Positions 1 to 8,757 are shown, counted from the first letter of the stretch. The stretch: 64,000 bases of DNA from Tubulanus polymorphus (GCF_964204645.1 NC_134029.1:22834450-22898449), one strand, 5' to 3'. The notes: generated by a model not told the origin, from the letters alone. Translations and numbers: made by a program.

Positions 1-600
1 TCTCGTCGAGGTCAGGCTATTGCGACAGAATGGGTTCTCCACCAAGAAGTAGCCGATCGGGTTCGGGGCATTTTTGGCAATCCGCTGCTGGATCTGTTTG
101 CCACCCGGTTCAATCGGAGGTGTCCTCTGTTTGTGTCCCCGTTTCCAGACGCGGAAGCGTGGGGGGTCGATGCCTTCTCTCTGGACTGGTCGGGGATGCA
201 TGCGTATGCGTTCCCGCCCACACCAGTCCTGCCGCGCTTACTGGATCAAATAGAGAGATCAGTCAATTGCAACATAGTTCTGGTAGCACCATGTTGGCCG
301 GCTCAGAAATGGTTCCTACCACTTCTCAACCTACTGTGCGACAACCCCAGGATTCTTCCGAATTTCCCATCGCTTCTGTCTCAGGGGATCTTTCGGCATC
401 ATCCAAACAGCCAGTGGTTAAATCTGCTCGCCTGGCCATTGTCCAGCGATCCTTGTCAGCTTCAGGCTTTTCAGAACAGGCTGCCTCCTTTATCGCAGGA
501 TCTAAGCGGCCATCAACAAGTACCATTTACGATGCCAAGTGGAGTCATTTTGCGGATTGGTGTGCTGCAGGGGAAATTGATCCATGCTCACCCTCTGTAG
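1..600 (+). CDS. DIRS reverse transcriptase/RNase H polyprotein, C-terminal part
   Basis: Reading frame 1 is open from the window edge to the stop at 598-600, so the start is missing. The translation carries the signature of the DIRS RNase H and tail: EWVLHQEV, then IFGNPLLDLFATRFNRR, then PLFVSP.PD, DAFSLDWSG and HAYAFPP, followed by LVAPCWPAQKWF and HPNSQWLNLLAWPLSS. The Asp in LDLFAT and the Asp in DAFSLDW lie where RNase H active-site acids occur in this family (family knowledge). No stop or frameshift is seen in the part present. It overlaps the recombinase frame, as is usual in DIRS elements. The catalytic RT palm lies to the left and cannot be judged. Confidence 0.85.
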   Translation, partial: SRRGQAIATEWVLHQEVADRVRGIFGNPLLDLFATRFNRRCPLFVSPFPDAEAWGVDAFSLDWSGMHAYAFPPTPVLPRLLDQIERSVNCNIVLVAPCWPAQKWFLPLLNLLCDNPRILPNFPSLLSQGIFRHHPNSQWLNLLAWPLSSDPCQLQAFQNRLPPLSQDLSGHQQVPFTMPSGVILRIGVLQGKLIHAHPL

Positions 601-1511
601 CTCAATTGGCAGATTTTTTACTGCACCTATTTGTAGCAAAAGGTTTACAGGTCATAACTATTAAAGGTTACCGCTCCGCGATTTCTCATACATTGCGTGC
701 TTCTGGATGGCCAAATGTAGCAGGGGATCATCGGATATCCCAGCTGGTTGCTGGGTTTTCTATTTCCCGGCCTCGGGTAACAAGGACAGTTCCACCATGG
801 GATCTGTCTGTAATTTTGAAGAAGTTAATGGAGGCTCCATTTGAACCTCTTTCGGCAGCGTCTTTTGCAAATTTGTCAAAAAAGACTGTATTTTTGCTGT
901 TCTTGGCTTGCTCGGCCCGTCGCTCTGAGATTCATGCGCTTTCAGTCCGACCAGGTCACATTGTCTTTGGGCCAGCGAATGAATTTGTTTCGCTGCGGCC
1001 TGCTTTGGAATTTTTGGCAAAGAACCAACGACCAGGCTCGGTTGGGCGTCAATGGCGAATTGAAGCCCTAAAACATCGAGTGGAACCGGGCATCCCGGAC
1101 AGGACTTTATGTCCTGTGCGGGCGTTGTGTTTCTATTTAGATCGCTCTGCTTCACGGAGGGGTTCACGGGAGCGGTTATTTATTCCGCTGCTGGATCACC
1201 TAAAGGGTGATATTTCGCGGGACACAGTAGCCCGATGGGTCTCTTCAATGATCAAGGACATTTTATTGAAGGAGAATCTTTCCTCGGAGGGAGTCGTTTC
1301 TCATCAAGTGAGGTCTATGGCTACTTCCTGCGCAGCCTTTTCGGGTGCTCCGTTGGAGGAAGTCTGTCGGGCCGCCTTTTGGAATTCACCGTCGACATTC
1401 ACGTCATTTTATTTACGGGATGTTTCAGGCCAGTTAGGCTCATTAGCTTCACTGGGTCCTGTTGTCATGGCTCAAGGTGTCCGTTCTTTCCGATCGGACC
1501 CTTTAGTGTAG
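291..1511 (+). CDS. DIRS tyrosine recombinase (YR)
   Basis: Frame 3 is open from at least base 30 to the stop at 1509-1511. I place the start at the ATG at 291 because upstream sequence in this frame overlaps the conserved RNase H frame; the exact start is unsure. The product resembles DIRS tyrosine recombinases: an N-terminal SAM-like DNA-binding part (STIYDAKWSHFADWC, ITIKGYRSAISHTL) followed by the catalytic domain. All expected catalytic positions are present: Arg in SARRSEIHAL (codon 918-920), His and Arg of HQVR (1302-1304, 1311-1313), Trp at 1380-1382 and the nucleophile Tyr in SFYLRD (1410-1412). In this family the enzyme inserts the circular DNA intermediate instead of an integrase. 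No internal stop is seen, so the copy looks recent or intact here. Confidence 0.85.
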   Translation: MLAGSEMVPTTSQPTVRQPQDSSEFPIASVSGDLSASSKQPVVKSARLAIVQRSLSASGFSEQAASFIAGSKRPSTSTIYDAKWSHFADWCAAGEIDPCSPSVAQLADFLLHLFVAKGLQVITIKGYRSAISHTLRASGWPNVAGDHRISQLVAGFSISRPRVTRTVPPWDLSVILKKLMEAPFEPLSAASFANLSKKTVFLLFLACSARRSEIHALSVRPGHIVFGPANEFVSLRPALEFLAKNQRPGSVGRQWRIEALKHRVEPGIPDRTLCPVRALCFYLDRSASRRGSRERLFIPLLDHLKGDISRDTVARWVSSMIKDILLKENLSSEGVVSHQVRSMATSCAAFSGAPLEEVCRAAFWNSPSTFTSFYLRDVSGQLGSLASLGPVVMAQGVRSFRSDPLV

Positions 1512-1770
1512 AATATTTATGTAGCATTATCAGGATCACAGGGGGTGTATCCTTGTACATAGTTTGGGCTCATATCTGCAAGTATTAATTTCGCAAAATT
1601 CTGGGGGGGGCCCCTGAGCTGGACGGACTCACTGTGGCCAACCGGTCTTCCCTGTGCTACAGTGCTCCATTCCGTGCTTGGGTAAGTGCTCTCTTTTTCC
1701 CTCTTACCTTGCGTTTGAGCGGTGGTTTTTCTATCTACCTTTCCCACCATCCTTGTGCTAGGCTAGTCTA

Positions 1771-2090
1771 GCAAAAACCATAGGAAAGGGTACAGTACTC
1801 GATGGAAATATTACAATTTTTGGAACTAAAATTTGTATTTCCGAGTAGTACTTACCCTTTCCTATGGTGGGAATCCCGCCCACCTGCCCCGCATAGCTGT
1901 TTTTTTTTTTTTGGTCTGCTATGACGAAAAAAGATGGCGGATTTCGCCGGTGGCTAAATGCAATACCGCAGGGCCGGGTCGTATAGAAAAACCATTGGCG
2001 ATAAATCCAAATTTAGAAAATATTGGCAAAAACCATAGGAAAGGGTAAGTACTACTCGGAAATACAAATTTTAGTTCCAAAAATTGTAAT
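1771..2090. repeat. 58-bp perfect inverted repeat with shared 22-base motif
   Basis: Bases 1810-1867 are the exact reverse complement of 2033-2090, separated by 165 bases. A further direct copy of the motif gcaaaaaccataggaaaggg lies at 1771 and again at 2026, so the segment holds the same ends three times. The first arm adjoins the DIRS tail, so this may be the right terminal repeat plus an internal complementary region, or a second truncated terminal copy. Confidence 0.75.
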
Positions 2091-2613
2091 TTTGTTGCAT
2101 TTTCTGGAAATACACAGCAATTTTTATCACCCTGTCTATCTCTCTTATCTTCTAACATATATTTAATTATCTGTCGTATCTCTTGACTCCTTTGATCCAT
2201 AAATGAATTATCCTTCATTTCGTAACGTTTCAAAATATTCTTCGGTTTATTCTAGTACAGGTTTGTAAACGAGTAACAATTTAGATATTTCTTTTAAATC
2301 GTTTTTATCTGTTTTCGTATAATATTTACCTATACTTATCATAAGATTTTGAATATTTCTCAAGAAACAAAATAACAATACACAATTCAGGTTTCAAAGT
2401 TAATGAGCAAAACCCACAAATGATGATTTAATTATTCTGATGGTTTCGAAGTTTTGACAACTTAATCATCAGAGAAAAGCAAAAATTCTCCCTTTTAGTC
2501 AAAACCTAACAGAATAAATTGTTAAATCATTAACTGTGTGTTGTGATCATTAACTCAGTCAATTTGTGCGTTTCATTTGACTTAATTAAATCTTTATTTC
2601 TTGTTTTATTCAG
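2091..2613. other. AT-rich intron sequence, no gene seen
   Basis: Between the inverted repeat and the RS-domain exon I see only AT-rich noncoding sequence, ending in a strong polypyrimidine tract and AG acceptor (tttatttcttgttttattcag) just before 2614. It reads as the tail of an intron that also holds the DIRS element. Confidence 0.5.
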
Positions 2614-2677
2614 ATCTCCGACACCGAACAGAAGATCACGATCTCCGTATTCTCCGAGAGCTGACGATTTCCAATGA
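2614..2677 (+). CDS. Terminal exon of an RS-domain (SR-type) protein
   Basis: A very good splice acceptor precedes 2614. With one base finishing a split codon, the exon reads SPTPNRRSRSPYSPRADDFQ and then the stop TGA at 2675-2677. Repeated Arg-Ser and Ser-Pro pairs are typical of the C-terminal tails of splicing-related SR proteins (family knowledge). The remaining exons lie left of the window, beyond the DIRS element, so the protein cannot be named. A chance open reading frame is possible, but the acceptor plus RS composition makes a true last exon more likely. Confidence 0.45.
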
Positions 2678-4607
2678 ACGAAACTTTAAATACTAATCAT
2701 TTCAATAATGTACATAGAATTACATAAAACAGTGTCAAATATTGAAGTCATTCTCCGACGATGACGCGGATTGTCTTCAGAATTTTTAAGCTATGTATTA
2801 TTTACATACTGCAGTAGATTCCGCCTTTCTTACTAGAACTTCGGAAATGTTTGGGGCTTACGTGGAACCCAAAGAGATAAGGCGGGATCTACTGATAGAT
2901 TATCGTACCCCGGTATTGTTAATGGTTGTTCTTCTGAGCCAGGTAGTTTTGTAGTATCTCGACGTTTACGGCAGACATTCCTCGCGACACATTCCAGACG
3001 CGTAGAGAGAGGAATTCGGTTCGAAATTTTGTACGATGTTTTGTAAAATTTGTTACAATATTTGATGCTCGAATGGTTGAAAGTAGATGCGATTTTTAAA
3101 CGTGGCTAAAAATAGTATTATTACATATCGAAGTAACGACCTGTACATAGACACCGTACAATCAGTGCAAGCCTCCCAACTTTATTGTTATAGCTAGCTT
3201 TTGAAATTGATCGTAGATAAGGCGTAGTGGGTAGTTTTTAGTCATGGTTCGTTGGGGCTTTACTGAATGAATCTACAGGAGGGAATTTTTAGACTACCCT
3301 TAGATTTTACTTAGATTCTTGGTGGTGTTTCTTAATTTTCAAAAGGCAATTATTTGAATTAGTTAATATCATTATTCGTACAATATTAAGAATTCAATAC
3401 ATGTGAAATGACGTGAAGTGTGGTGCATATCGGACCAACGGGTATAGACTATTGTTTTTACGTGTAAACGCTAAGAAACACCATAATCGTATTGTGCATT
3501 TAAAAGAGTATTCCATCGTCATCTTTTCATTAACATCATACAACGCACAAACAAGTCATTTATCACCAACCAATTGTATCTAAGAAGAAAAACGTGTATT
3601 TTTTTAAAATCGAAACCATTGTCATAAATGATGCGTGTAATTCAAAGAGCAGCTAACAAAACTTCCAGCTCAAATTGAAACATTATTCCTGTAGACGTAG
3701 TTCCTTCGTTTGATGGCGTCGCATTTTGCGAAAAACTTTCGATATTGTCGGTACTGAAATACAGAATCTACGTACAGTGAACTTCATGAAGAAGGATTTA
3801 CAATTTACTGTGCTGATTGTGAAGGTATTGTTTACCAGTTTTTTCGGATTCATATTTTCATCATTCGAATCCTAGACTTCGCCGAAACGTTTAAATAAAA
3901 CCTCGTATTGGTGTAGATAAGCGCAATGATACACAATTCAAATATAGTTCTAATTGAAACTTAAGAAAGCTGTATGTTGATCATCTGGCTTCATAATTGT
4001 TCATATGATTACGTAATACATGTAGGAAGTTGCTTCAAGTCTTTGCTGGTCAAAGACTGTGTTTAGTTTATTTATTACTAAATTACAACAATCTTATTTT
4101 GCGCAATCGATAAAATGATGATAACATGTCCTGTAGATTTCTAAATGAGCTGTCGCCATTCCCGATTTCGTTGATTTTGCCTTGACCTAATTGATGAACA
4201 CTTCCTTTCAATGTGTGATAGGATTTTAGTTTTTGTCAGTCGGTTCGATGGCTCAATGATTGAGTATCGAATATATTTTCTTGTTATCGAATAAACTATT
4301 TTAATAGATTCATATCGTAGACTGTATGGTTTTTACCAACGATTTTGTAGCGTCATTAATGAAATGAGTTTCCGATCATAACAGACGTGTGAGTTTGTTC
4401 TAATGTATATGTAACTTTTTATTTTAATACCTAAATAAAATCTGTTGAAACGTATTGAATATAAAAATAGCAGTTCGTCGTTATATTGTCTGAGGTGGCT
4501 AAAGAAAACTACATACAATAAACCTCACCTAACTCGATTTAAAAAATGATTTCGTCTTTTTCGAATCGGTCTAAAACCTGATTAGCAATGTCCGAATAAG
4601 GTGAGGT
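2678..4607. other. 3' flank and intergenic sequence
   Basis: This stretch follows the RS-domain stop. A poly(A) signal AATAAA is present at 3894-3899 and could end a long 3' UTR, but nothing fixes it. I find no coding exon, RNA gene or clear transposon here. Short complementary words (aaacctcacct at 4520 and its reverse complement at 4599) are too small to call. Confidence 0.4.
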
Positions 4608-4610
4608 TTG

Positions 4611-4802
4611 CTGTTAATTGAAGAAGATGCGTCTGAATTCTCGAACTATGTGCATAGCAACGCGAACATCCAATCACCGTCATCACTAAGATCCATCACT
4701 AAGGAGACCGTTGCTGCCGAACTTCACTACGCTGAGACTTTCAATGAAGGCAAGCGTTTGTTCGACTTGTTTCTAGAAAAAGTTGACAAAGTAGTAGTAT
4801 AA
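4611..4802 (+). CDS. Orphan coding-like exon, unassigned
   Basis: A frame open for about 60 codons ends in TAA at 4800-4802. Codon choice and amino-acid composition look like real protein: EEDASEFSNYVHSNAN at the start and LHYAETFNEGKRLFDLFLEK near the end. There is no in-frame ATG, and an in-frame TGA lies at 4602, so it can only be a spliced 3'-terminal exon (possible AG acceptors around 4620-4627, with a weak pyrimidine tract) or a fragment of a dead or retroposed gene. It lies 140 bases before the next gene's start. I do not recognise the family. Confidence 0.3.
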   Translation: MLIEEDASEFSNYVHSNANIQSPSSLRSITKETVAAELHYAETFNEGKRLFDLFLEKVDKVVV

Positions 4803-4943
4803 ATTCAACTCTGAAATAACGTTTTTTGTTTGAGAATAGTTATTTTCTAAAAACCTGAGAGAAAACGACTACAAATCAAACGTGTATTGAGAATTTCTGA
4901 CCACTCAACGACACTGTAGAATAAAGAATATTTGAGAAAGAAA

Positions 4944-5007
4944 ATGGGTGTTAAACAAAGTAAGATGATTCGTCGAGGAATGACCAGATTAACACGCCAC
5001 AATAAAG
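4944..5007 (+). CDS. Exon 1 of the myristoylated-protein gene
   Basis: It codes MGVKQSKMIRRGMTRLTRHNK plus one base of a Val codon; the donor is aaag|gtacac. It holds the whole lipid-anchor and basic signal. Confidence 0.65.
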
Positions 5008-5741
5008 GTACACATCAAAAACATTTCAATCGGTTCATTTCATCATAACTAAAACTAATTTTTTTGAATAAATTCTTACGAAACTCGGTCTGGATTTTTC
5101 AGTTTTTCCTCATATGGAAGAACGCGTTCCGACTGAATCAGCAAAACCAAATACTGATCAGAAAAGCATATCCAAGTTGGAGAAGGTATGATCGATTATT
5201 AGATTAGAAATTTATGAACGTGGCTTTTAACATAATTTTCAAATAGATGCCTGGTATCTTACAGATCAGCAAACCTGTTGGTGAACTGGACAATATGGAG
5301 GAAACAGCGATTCACATTAAAGATGACACAGATGATGACCTTTTGGATGAAATCGATAGCTTGTTAAAAGAACTGGACGAAGAAGGCGTTAAACCAAAGG
5401 AGAAAGTTGTCAGTAAAACCGTCGAAACAAGCCGAAAAATTACCAGTGAACCTGCAATCATAGAATCAAAACCATATAAACCAGCAGCAAATGTCTCAAC
5501 AATACGTCCAAAACAATTAAAGAGGAGTCCAACAATCAGAAGAAGACGATACACACCAGCATATCTGTCGATGTGGCAACCACACCGGGTACATTCACAA
5601 CCAGAAACTAAAACAACTGAAGTAACTTATCCACAAACCAAACAGTATAAAACTCCAGTACTCGATCCAGTGAGCAACAGCCGATCAAAACCAGACCTCG
5701 ACAGAATTTTAGCGTCTAGAAAACGATGGCAGAAGAAATAG
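4944..5741 (+). CDS. Putative N-myristoylated basic/acidic protein, three exons, 213 aa
   Basis: Three exons join cleanly: 4944-5007 (ends in phase 1), 5103-5185 and 5247-5741, all with GT/AG borders. The protein begins MGVKQSK followed by a basic stretch (MIRRGMTRLTR); Gly2 with Ser6 and Lys7 matches the N-myristoylation signal, and the basic residues would help membrane binding (known motif). About residues 70-95 form an acidic, probably helical segment (DDTDDDLLDEIDSLLKELDE), followed by a long Lys/Arg/Pro-rich, probably disordered region ending in RKRWQKK. No enzymatic domain is seen and I do not recognise the family. The start is chosen for the MGxxxSK context and an upstream AT-rich leader. 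Poly(A) signal AATAAA at 5989-5994. A membrane-associated adaptor role is only inference. Confidence 0.7.
5103..5185 (+). CDS. Exon 2 of the myristoylated-protein gene
   Basis: The acceptor tttttcag precedes 5103. The exon completes the Val codon, runs FPHMEERVPTESAKPNTDQK and ends SISKLEK in phase 0 at a gtatga donor. Confidence 0.6.
5247..5741 (+). CDS. Exon 3 (main exon) of the myristoylated-protein gene
   Basis: The acceptor is at 5245-5246 and the first codon is ATG (in phase 0, so it may serve as an internal or alternative start). It codes 164 residues to TAG at 5739-5741. An alternative acceptor (cttacag) lies a few codons inside the exon. Confidence 0.7.
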   Translation: MPGILQISKPVGELDNMEETAIHIKDDTDDDLLDEIDSLLKELDEEGVKPKEKVVSKTVETSRKITSEPAIIESKPYKPAANVSTIRPKQLKRSPTIRRRRYTPAYLSMWQPHRVHSQPETKTTEVTYPQTKQYKTPVLDPVSNSRSKPDLDRILASRKRWQKK

Positions 5742-5766
5742 AGTTGAACGCCCCGGGTGTCGGACC

Positions 5767-5850
5767 TCCGATGTTTGGCTATACTTGTCGTGATATCTCG
5801 AATGATTCGGGCCCATTCGAGATTCCACGATTTGTCAACCAAACATCGGA
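5767..5850. ncRNA. 84-nt hairpin, possible precursor-miRNA-like structure
   Basis: The outer 12 bases (5767-5778, tccgatgtttgg) pair exactly with 5839-5850. After an internal loop of about 8 bases, tcgtgatatctcgaatg pairs with the sequence at 5813-5830 with two mismatches, leaving a terminal loop of about 8 bases. The hairpin starts 25 bases after the stop of the preceding gene, within its likely 3' UTR. It matches no microRNA that I know. It could equally be a small foldback DNA element or an mRNA 3' UTR structure. Confidence 0.35.
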
Positions 5851-5988
5851 ACATCCACATCGTTAATGCGTACCTTAACCTCCATCCGTGATCTCGTATA
5901 TACTCATACAACAGTTCTACAATTGTTTTGATAAATCTGAAAAATAGAGGTTCGTAAAACGTTTTTCTGTTTTGGGTTCAAGACTCGG

Positions 5989-5994
5989 AATAAA
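5989..5994 (+). terminator. Poly(A) signal of the myristoylated-protein gene
   Basis: AATAAA lies about 250 bases past the stop codon, with a T/G-rich stretch on either side. Confidence 0.5.
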
Positions 5995-6224
5995 CTCTAT
6001 GCTCTGCTTTCAGATATGCTAATAACAGTTTAGTAAATGAAAATCATGAACGTTACGTAGACGCCCAACATTTCAAGTAAACGGGTGGGTATAATCGGAT
6101 CATTAATTACAGACTTCGATAAGCTGTTTCGTCCTAGACACAAAATATGATAAAATATATACGTATGTTTACTTTGTCGTGTGAATATAGCCATTAGTTA
6201 CTGTTTCTCGTTGTTTTTCTCCGT

Positions 6225-6319
6225 GGGAGAAAGTAAACATGGTGAACATTATATCAAACTATCACCGACATCTCGCGATAATAACAAATTAATTTCTATC
6301 AGAATTTTGCCTATAAAAA
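6225..6319 (+). promoter_or_regulatory. Core promoter of cysteine-rich peptide gene 1
   Basis: TATAAAAA lies at 6312-6319, about 30 bases before the inferred start of a noncoding exon that ends at 6369 with a gtaagt donor. The 90 bases above the TATA box share blocks with the promoter of gene 2 at 8654-8757: ggga..aagt.aacat and gacatct.g.gataa (a GATA-type motif) at matching offsets. The shared blocks suggest common control of both genes. Confidence 0.65.
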
Positions 6320-6341
6320 TGCCATTGCTCTCAGGTGAAAT

Positions 6342-6369
6342 CAGTTCTACAATAATTGCTTCACGAAAG
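6342..6369 (+). other. Noncoding exon 1 of peptide gene 1 (start inferred)
   Basis: It ends in cgaaag|gtaagt at 6369; the start near 6342 is inferred from TATA spacing. The next exon opens after ttttcattttcag at 6541 and carries 29 bases of leader before the ATG at 6570. Confidence 0.5.
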
Positions 6370-6569
6370 GTAAGTCCTGTGCGATAGAGGATAAAATAGG
6401 CTAAAATAGTTGCGGATATTCAATAAAAATATGGTTCAGTTTCATACGTATTCACAAAGTATCTGGCGGCTCGTTTGCATTCTAATTTCCATCATAGTTT
6501 TCCGATCAAAAACTTAGAATTACTTTCTTTTCATTTTCAGCTTGCTTGTGCCATAACATCAAATACAAA

Positions 6570-6575
6570 ATGAAG
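6570..6575 (+). CDS. Two-codon coding part of exon 2, peptide gene 1
   Basis: ATG AAG, then a GT donor. The signal peptide is thus split after its second residue, in phase 0; paralogue 2 has the same split. Confidence 0.7.
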
Positions 6576-7013
6576 GTTTGTCCTGTATTAATTTCGAAAT
6601 AATAATTATTCAAAAGCAGCCTTGAATTCAATGCAAATTCAATTGCAATCTTCTTCAATTTGCAAGAGTTGTACATGACAAACTAGATTACATACATCAA
6701 TGATACCGTGTATCTGTGTAATCCGAAATTGACGCAGTTACTTGAAAACTAAAGACAAATCTATTTGCGATATTCAAAACTTTCAATTTTTCCCTTTCCG
6801 TTTCAGGTGCTGTGTATTGTCCTTGTCGCCATGTTGATGGTCGGAGCCCAGGCCGATATAACATTTACTAAATGTATGAAGACTTGTTGGGATGACGGAT
6901 ACGAGTGTGGAACCAACTGTATCGCCGGAAACCGACCTTCTGCTACTGTCATTGACTGTTCCAAAACCTGCAAAAGAACACTCGATAATTGCTACACCAA
7001 TTGCAAATATTGA
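6570..7013 (+). CDS. Small secreted eight-cysteine peptide, paralogue 1 (70 aa)
   Basis: Coding exon 2 gives only Met-Lys (6570-6575, then gtttgt donor); exon 3 (6807-7013) gives the rest. Residues 1-18 are a hydrophobic signal peptide ending VGAQA; cleavage there leaves 52 residues. Eight cysteines at 25, 29, 36, 40, 53, 57, 64 and 68 form two copies of C-x3-C-x6-C-x3-C separated by 12 residues. The halves look duplicated: C-MKT-C and C-SKT-C, then GTN and YTN before the last Cys of each half. C-x3-C pairs at this spacing suit disulfide-linked helical hairpins (inference). Poly(A) signal AATAAA at 7032-7037. No known family is recognised. Secretion is well supported; a defence, venom or signalling role is open. 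Confidence 0.85.
6807..7013 (+). CDS. Exon 3 of peptide gene 1
   Basis: The acceptor is tttccgtttcag. It codes the signal core VLCIVLVAMLMVGAQA, all of the mature peptide and the stop TGA (7011-7013). Confidence 0.85.
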   Translation: MLCIVLVAMLMVGAQADITFTKCMKTCWDDGYECGTNCIAGNRPSATVIDCSKTCKRTLDNCYTNCKY

Positions 7014-7031
7014 ACATTTCTTAGAATGACA

Positions 7032-7037
7032 AATAAA
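7032..7037 (+). terminator. Poly(A) signal of peptide gene 1
   Basis: AATAAA 19 bases after the stop codon, followed by a T-rich stretch. Confidence 0.6.
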
Positions 7038-8653
7038 TGAATTGTAAATGATTTTCTGTCCCTGTTTTTTTTCTCGTTACAAATGGCGAAAGGTCAAAAC
7101 AAGATTGTAGGACATGCTCGTTTACAGACATACAAAAATGACCCTTAAGCCCAGTTGAAAAATGGCTTGTTTTTTAAAAACCCATGGAGTCAAATTAAGA
7201 AAAAAAAACACATACAAATTTTCAAACGGTTTCTATTATAATATGTAATTTTTCAACCCTATTCACCGCTATCTGGCAATCGAAAAGTAAAGTAACCGGC
7301 ACAGGAATCAAAATGAGAAATTCTAAGGCGACGGTAATATGATGCACTGGGTTTAAGTTGCTGTCAGATAGATTCTATTCATAAGATAACTCTATCATCC
7401 TGACAATGTATAAGGATTTAGAAAACATGCATATTTATACACTATGTAAAAAACAAAATATCTACAGAACGTTTCAACATATCTATAATATTCATCAACA
7501 ATAGCGGGTCCTTTGTATTCAATAACTCGTAATATTTTAGCTCGGTTGGATTATCGCAATAATAACTAGTTCGGTATCTTCTTCTCATTTTGGAGGGTTA
7601 GCGTGATACGCCACCTGTCATACCGATCCTGAACCATTGATCCTTACACTGGGTGAACGATTGAACTAAAAGAGAAGACCGAAAGACAAATGACTACTTT
7701 ATGCCAGATAAACACTCGGCCACCTTTCGTTCCCGGTTGGTATTCCCTAAAAATATACGAACGTTCTTCAATAGCCCACGGGTCATGCCGGCTCTTACTC
7801 TAAAGTCAGTAAATAAACTACTTCACTACCGACATAACTACTGTCAGATTTCAAATCTGGCGCGACCTAAGCCACCAGAGAATTCATCACCATTTCATGC
7901 TTTTAAGTCTGAAGGCTGTTAGTTCATGTCGAGCTGCGATGTGAAACCGGATGCTGACGTAACTGAGAAGAAACGCGATCGTAGCCCCCGCTTGATTTGC
8001 TGCAACTCGCGGGATGTCATCACCCGCCAGCTATTATCGGTTACGATCACTGCTAACTGAACTCACTATAAATGGTCATTTTACCAATATGGCTTAACGA
8101 CCTTGAATCAAGTTTTGGTTGTTAAGAACAGTCACTTGTATTTCAAACTTGTGGTTCTGTGGTACATATTTTTGATATAGGCCTATTAGTCTTAACTGCC
8201 CTACCTGGCCAAAAGGTTCCCAGATTCTGCATGAATATAATGAATGCTGGTAATTCTTTTGCGAATACAGGAATATATGATGGTCCCTAAAAATGATCAC
8301 ATTTTATTTGAGCTCTCTCAATGTAGACAGCATTGGGTTCACCTGTTAACACAGAACATTGCAGGCATTGATACCGGAAGAGATTCTCTGTAGCCGATGT
8401 CCGAGATTTGTGCTCGCAAGCTGCGCAAACGTTAAAACGATTTTATTTTCTAGTTTTTATGGAAATCAAGCGTCAACACGGAGAAGCGAAATAGAATCAA
8501 ATTAAAAAATTTTATGATGGTACATTTCATGTTATCTTGTTTGTTATTTTTCAAATTTATTGCGTGAAACGAAAACAAACAAAAAAGATTATAATGACTT
8601 GGCAAACATGATAGCATGAGGCCCTAATGGACGTTTAGTTTGTTGATTTTGTA
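7038..8653. other. Spacer between the peptide genes
   Basis: About 1.6 kb without a gene I can support. A 73-codon ATG frame at 7701-7922 has no recognisable domain. GC is locally higher at 7920-8060. No further copy of the cysteine motif is seen. Confidence 0.5.
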
Positions 8654-8757
8654 TGGGAATAAGTCAACATGCCGAAAATTTAACCAATCTATCTCAGACA
8701 TCTAGAGATAAAGGTATAATTCATTTCAACTAATGTCTGACTTTCGCTTATAAAAGA
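8654..8757 (+). promoter_or_regulatory. Core promoter of cysteine-rich peptide gene 2
   Basis: TTATAAAAG at 8749-8757 is followed by a noncoding exon ending at 8812 (attcgag|gtaagt). Upstream blocks match those of gene 1, with insertions near 8712-8748. The sequence between TATA box and donor is also related (ggtgaa.tca...ttctac/tttcac). Confidence 0.65.

Larger units (their letters stand above)
1..1870 (+). mobile_element. DIRS-type tyrosine-recombinase retrotransposon, 3' part
   Basis: Two overlapping plus-strand reading frames have the layout of DIRS retrotransposons: the end of a reverse transcriptase/RNase H frame (1-600) followed, in another frame, by a tyrosine recombinase (to 1511). 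About 300 noncoding bases follow, then a 22-base motif at 1771-1792 and the first arm of an inverted repeat at 1810-1867. The left end lies outside the window. The right border is inferred; DIRS elements normally end in inverted terminal repeats with an internal complementary region, and this repeat-rich tail fits that. The element probably sits in an intron of the RS-domain gene whose last exon is at 2614. Confidence 0.8.

Noticed and set aside
4520-4609. Inverted word aaacctcacct / aggtgaggttt
   Set aside because: Only 11 bases; too short to support a structural element.
5312-5911. Minus-strand frames overlapping the myristoylation gene
   Set aside because: They are shadows of the plus-strand coding exon and of the hairpin; no independent support.
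7701-7922. 73-codon ATG frame between the peptide genes
   Set aside because: No signal peptide, cysteine pattern or domain, and no splice context; kept only as a note.
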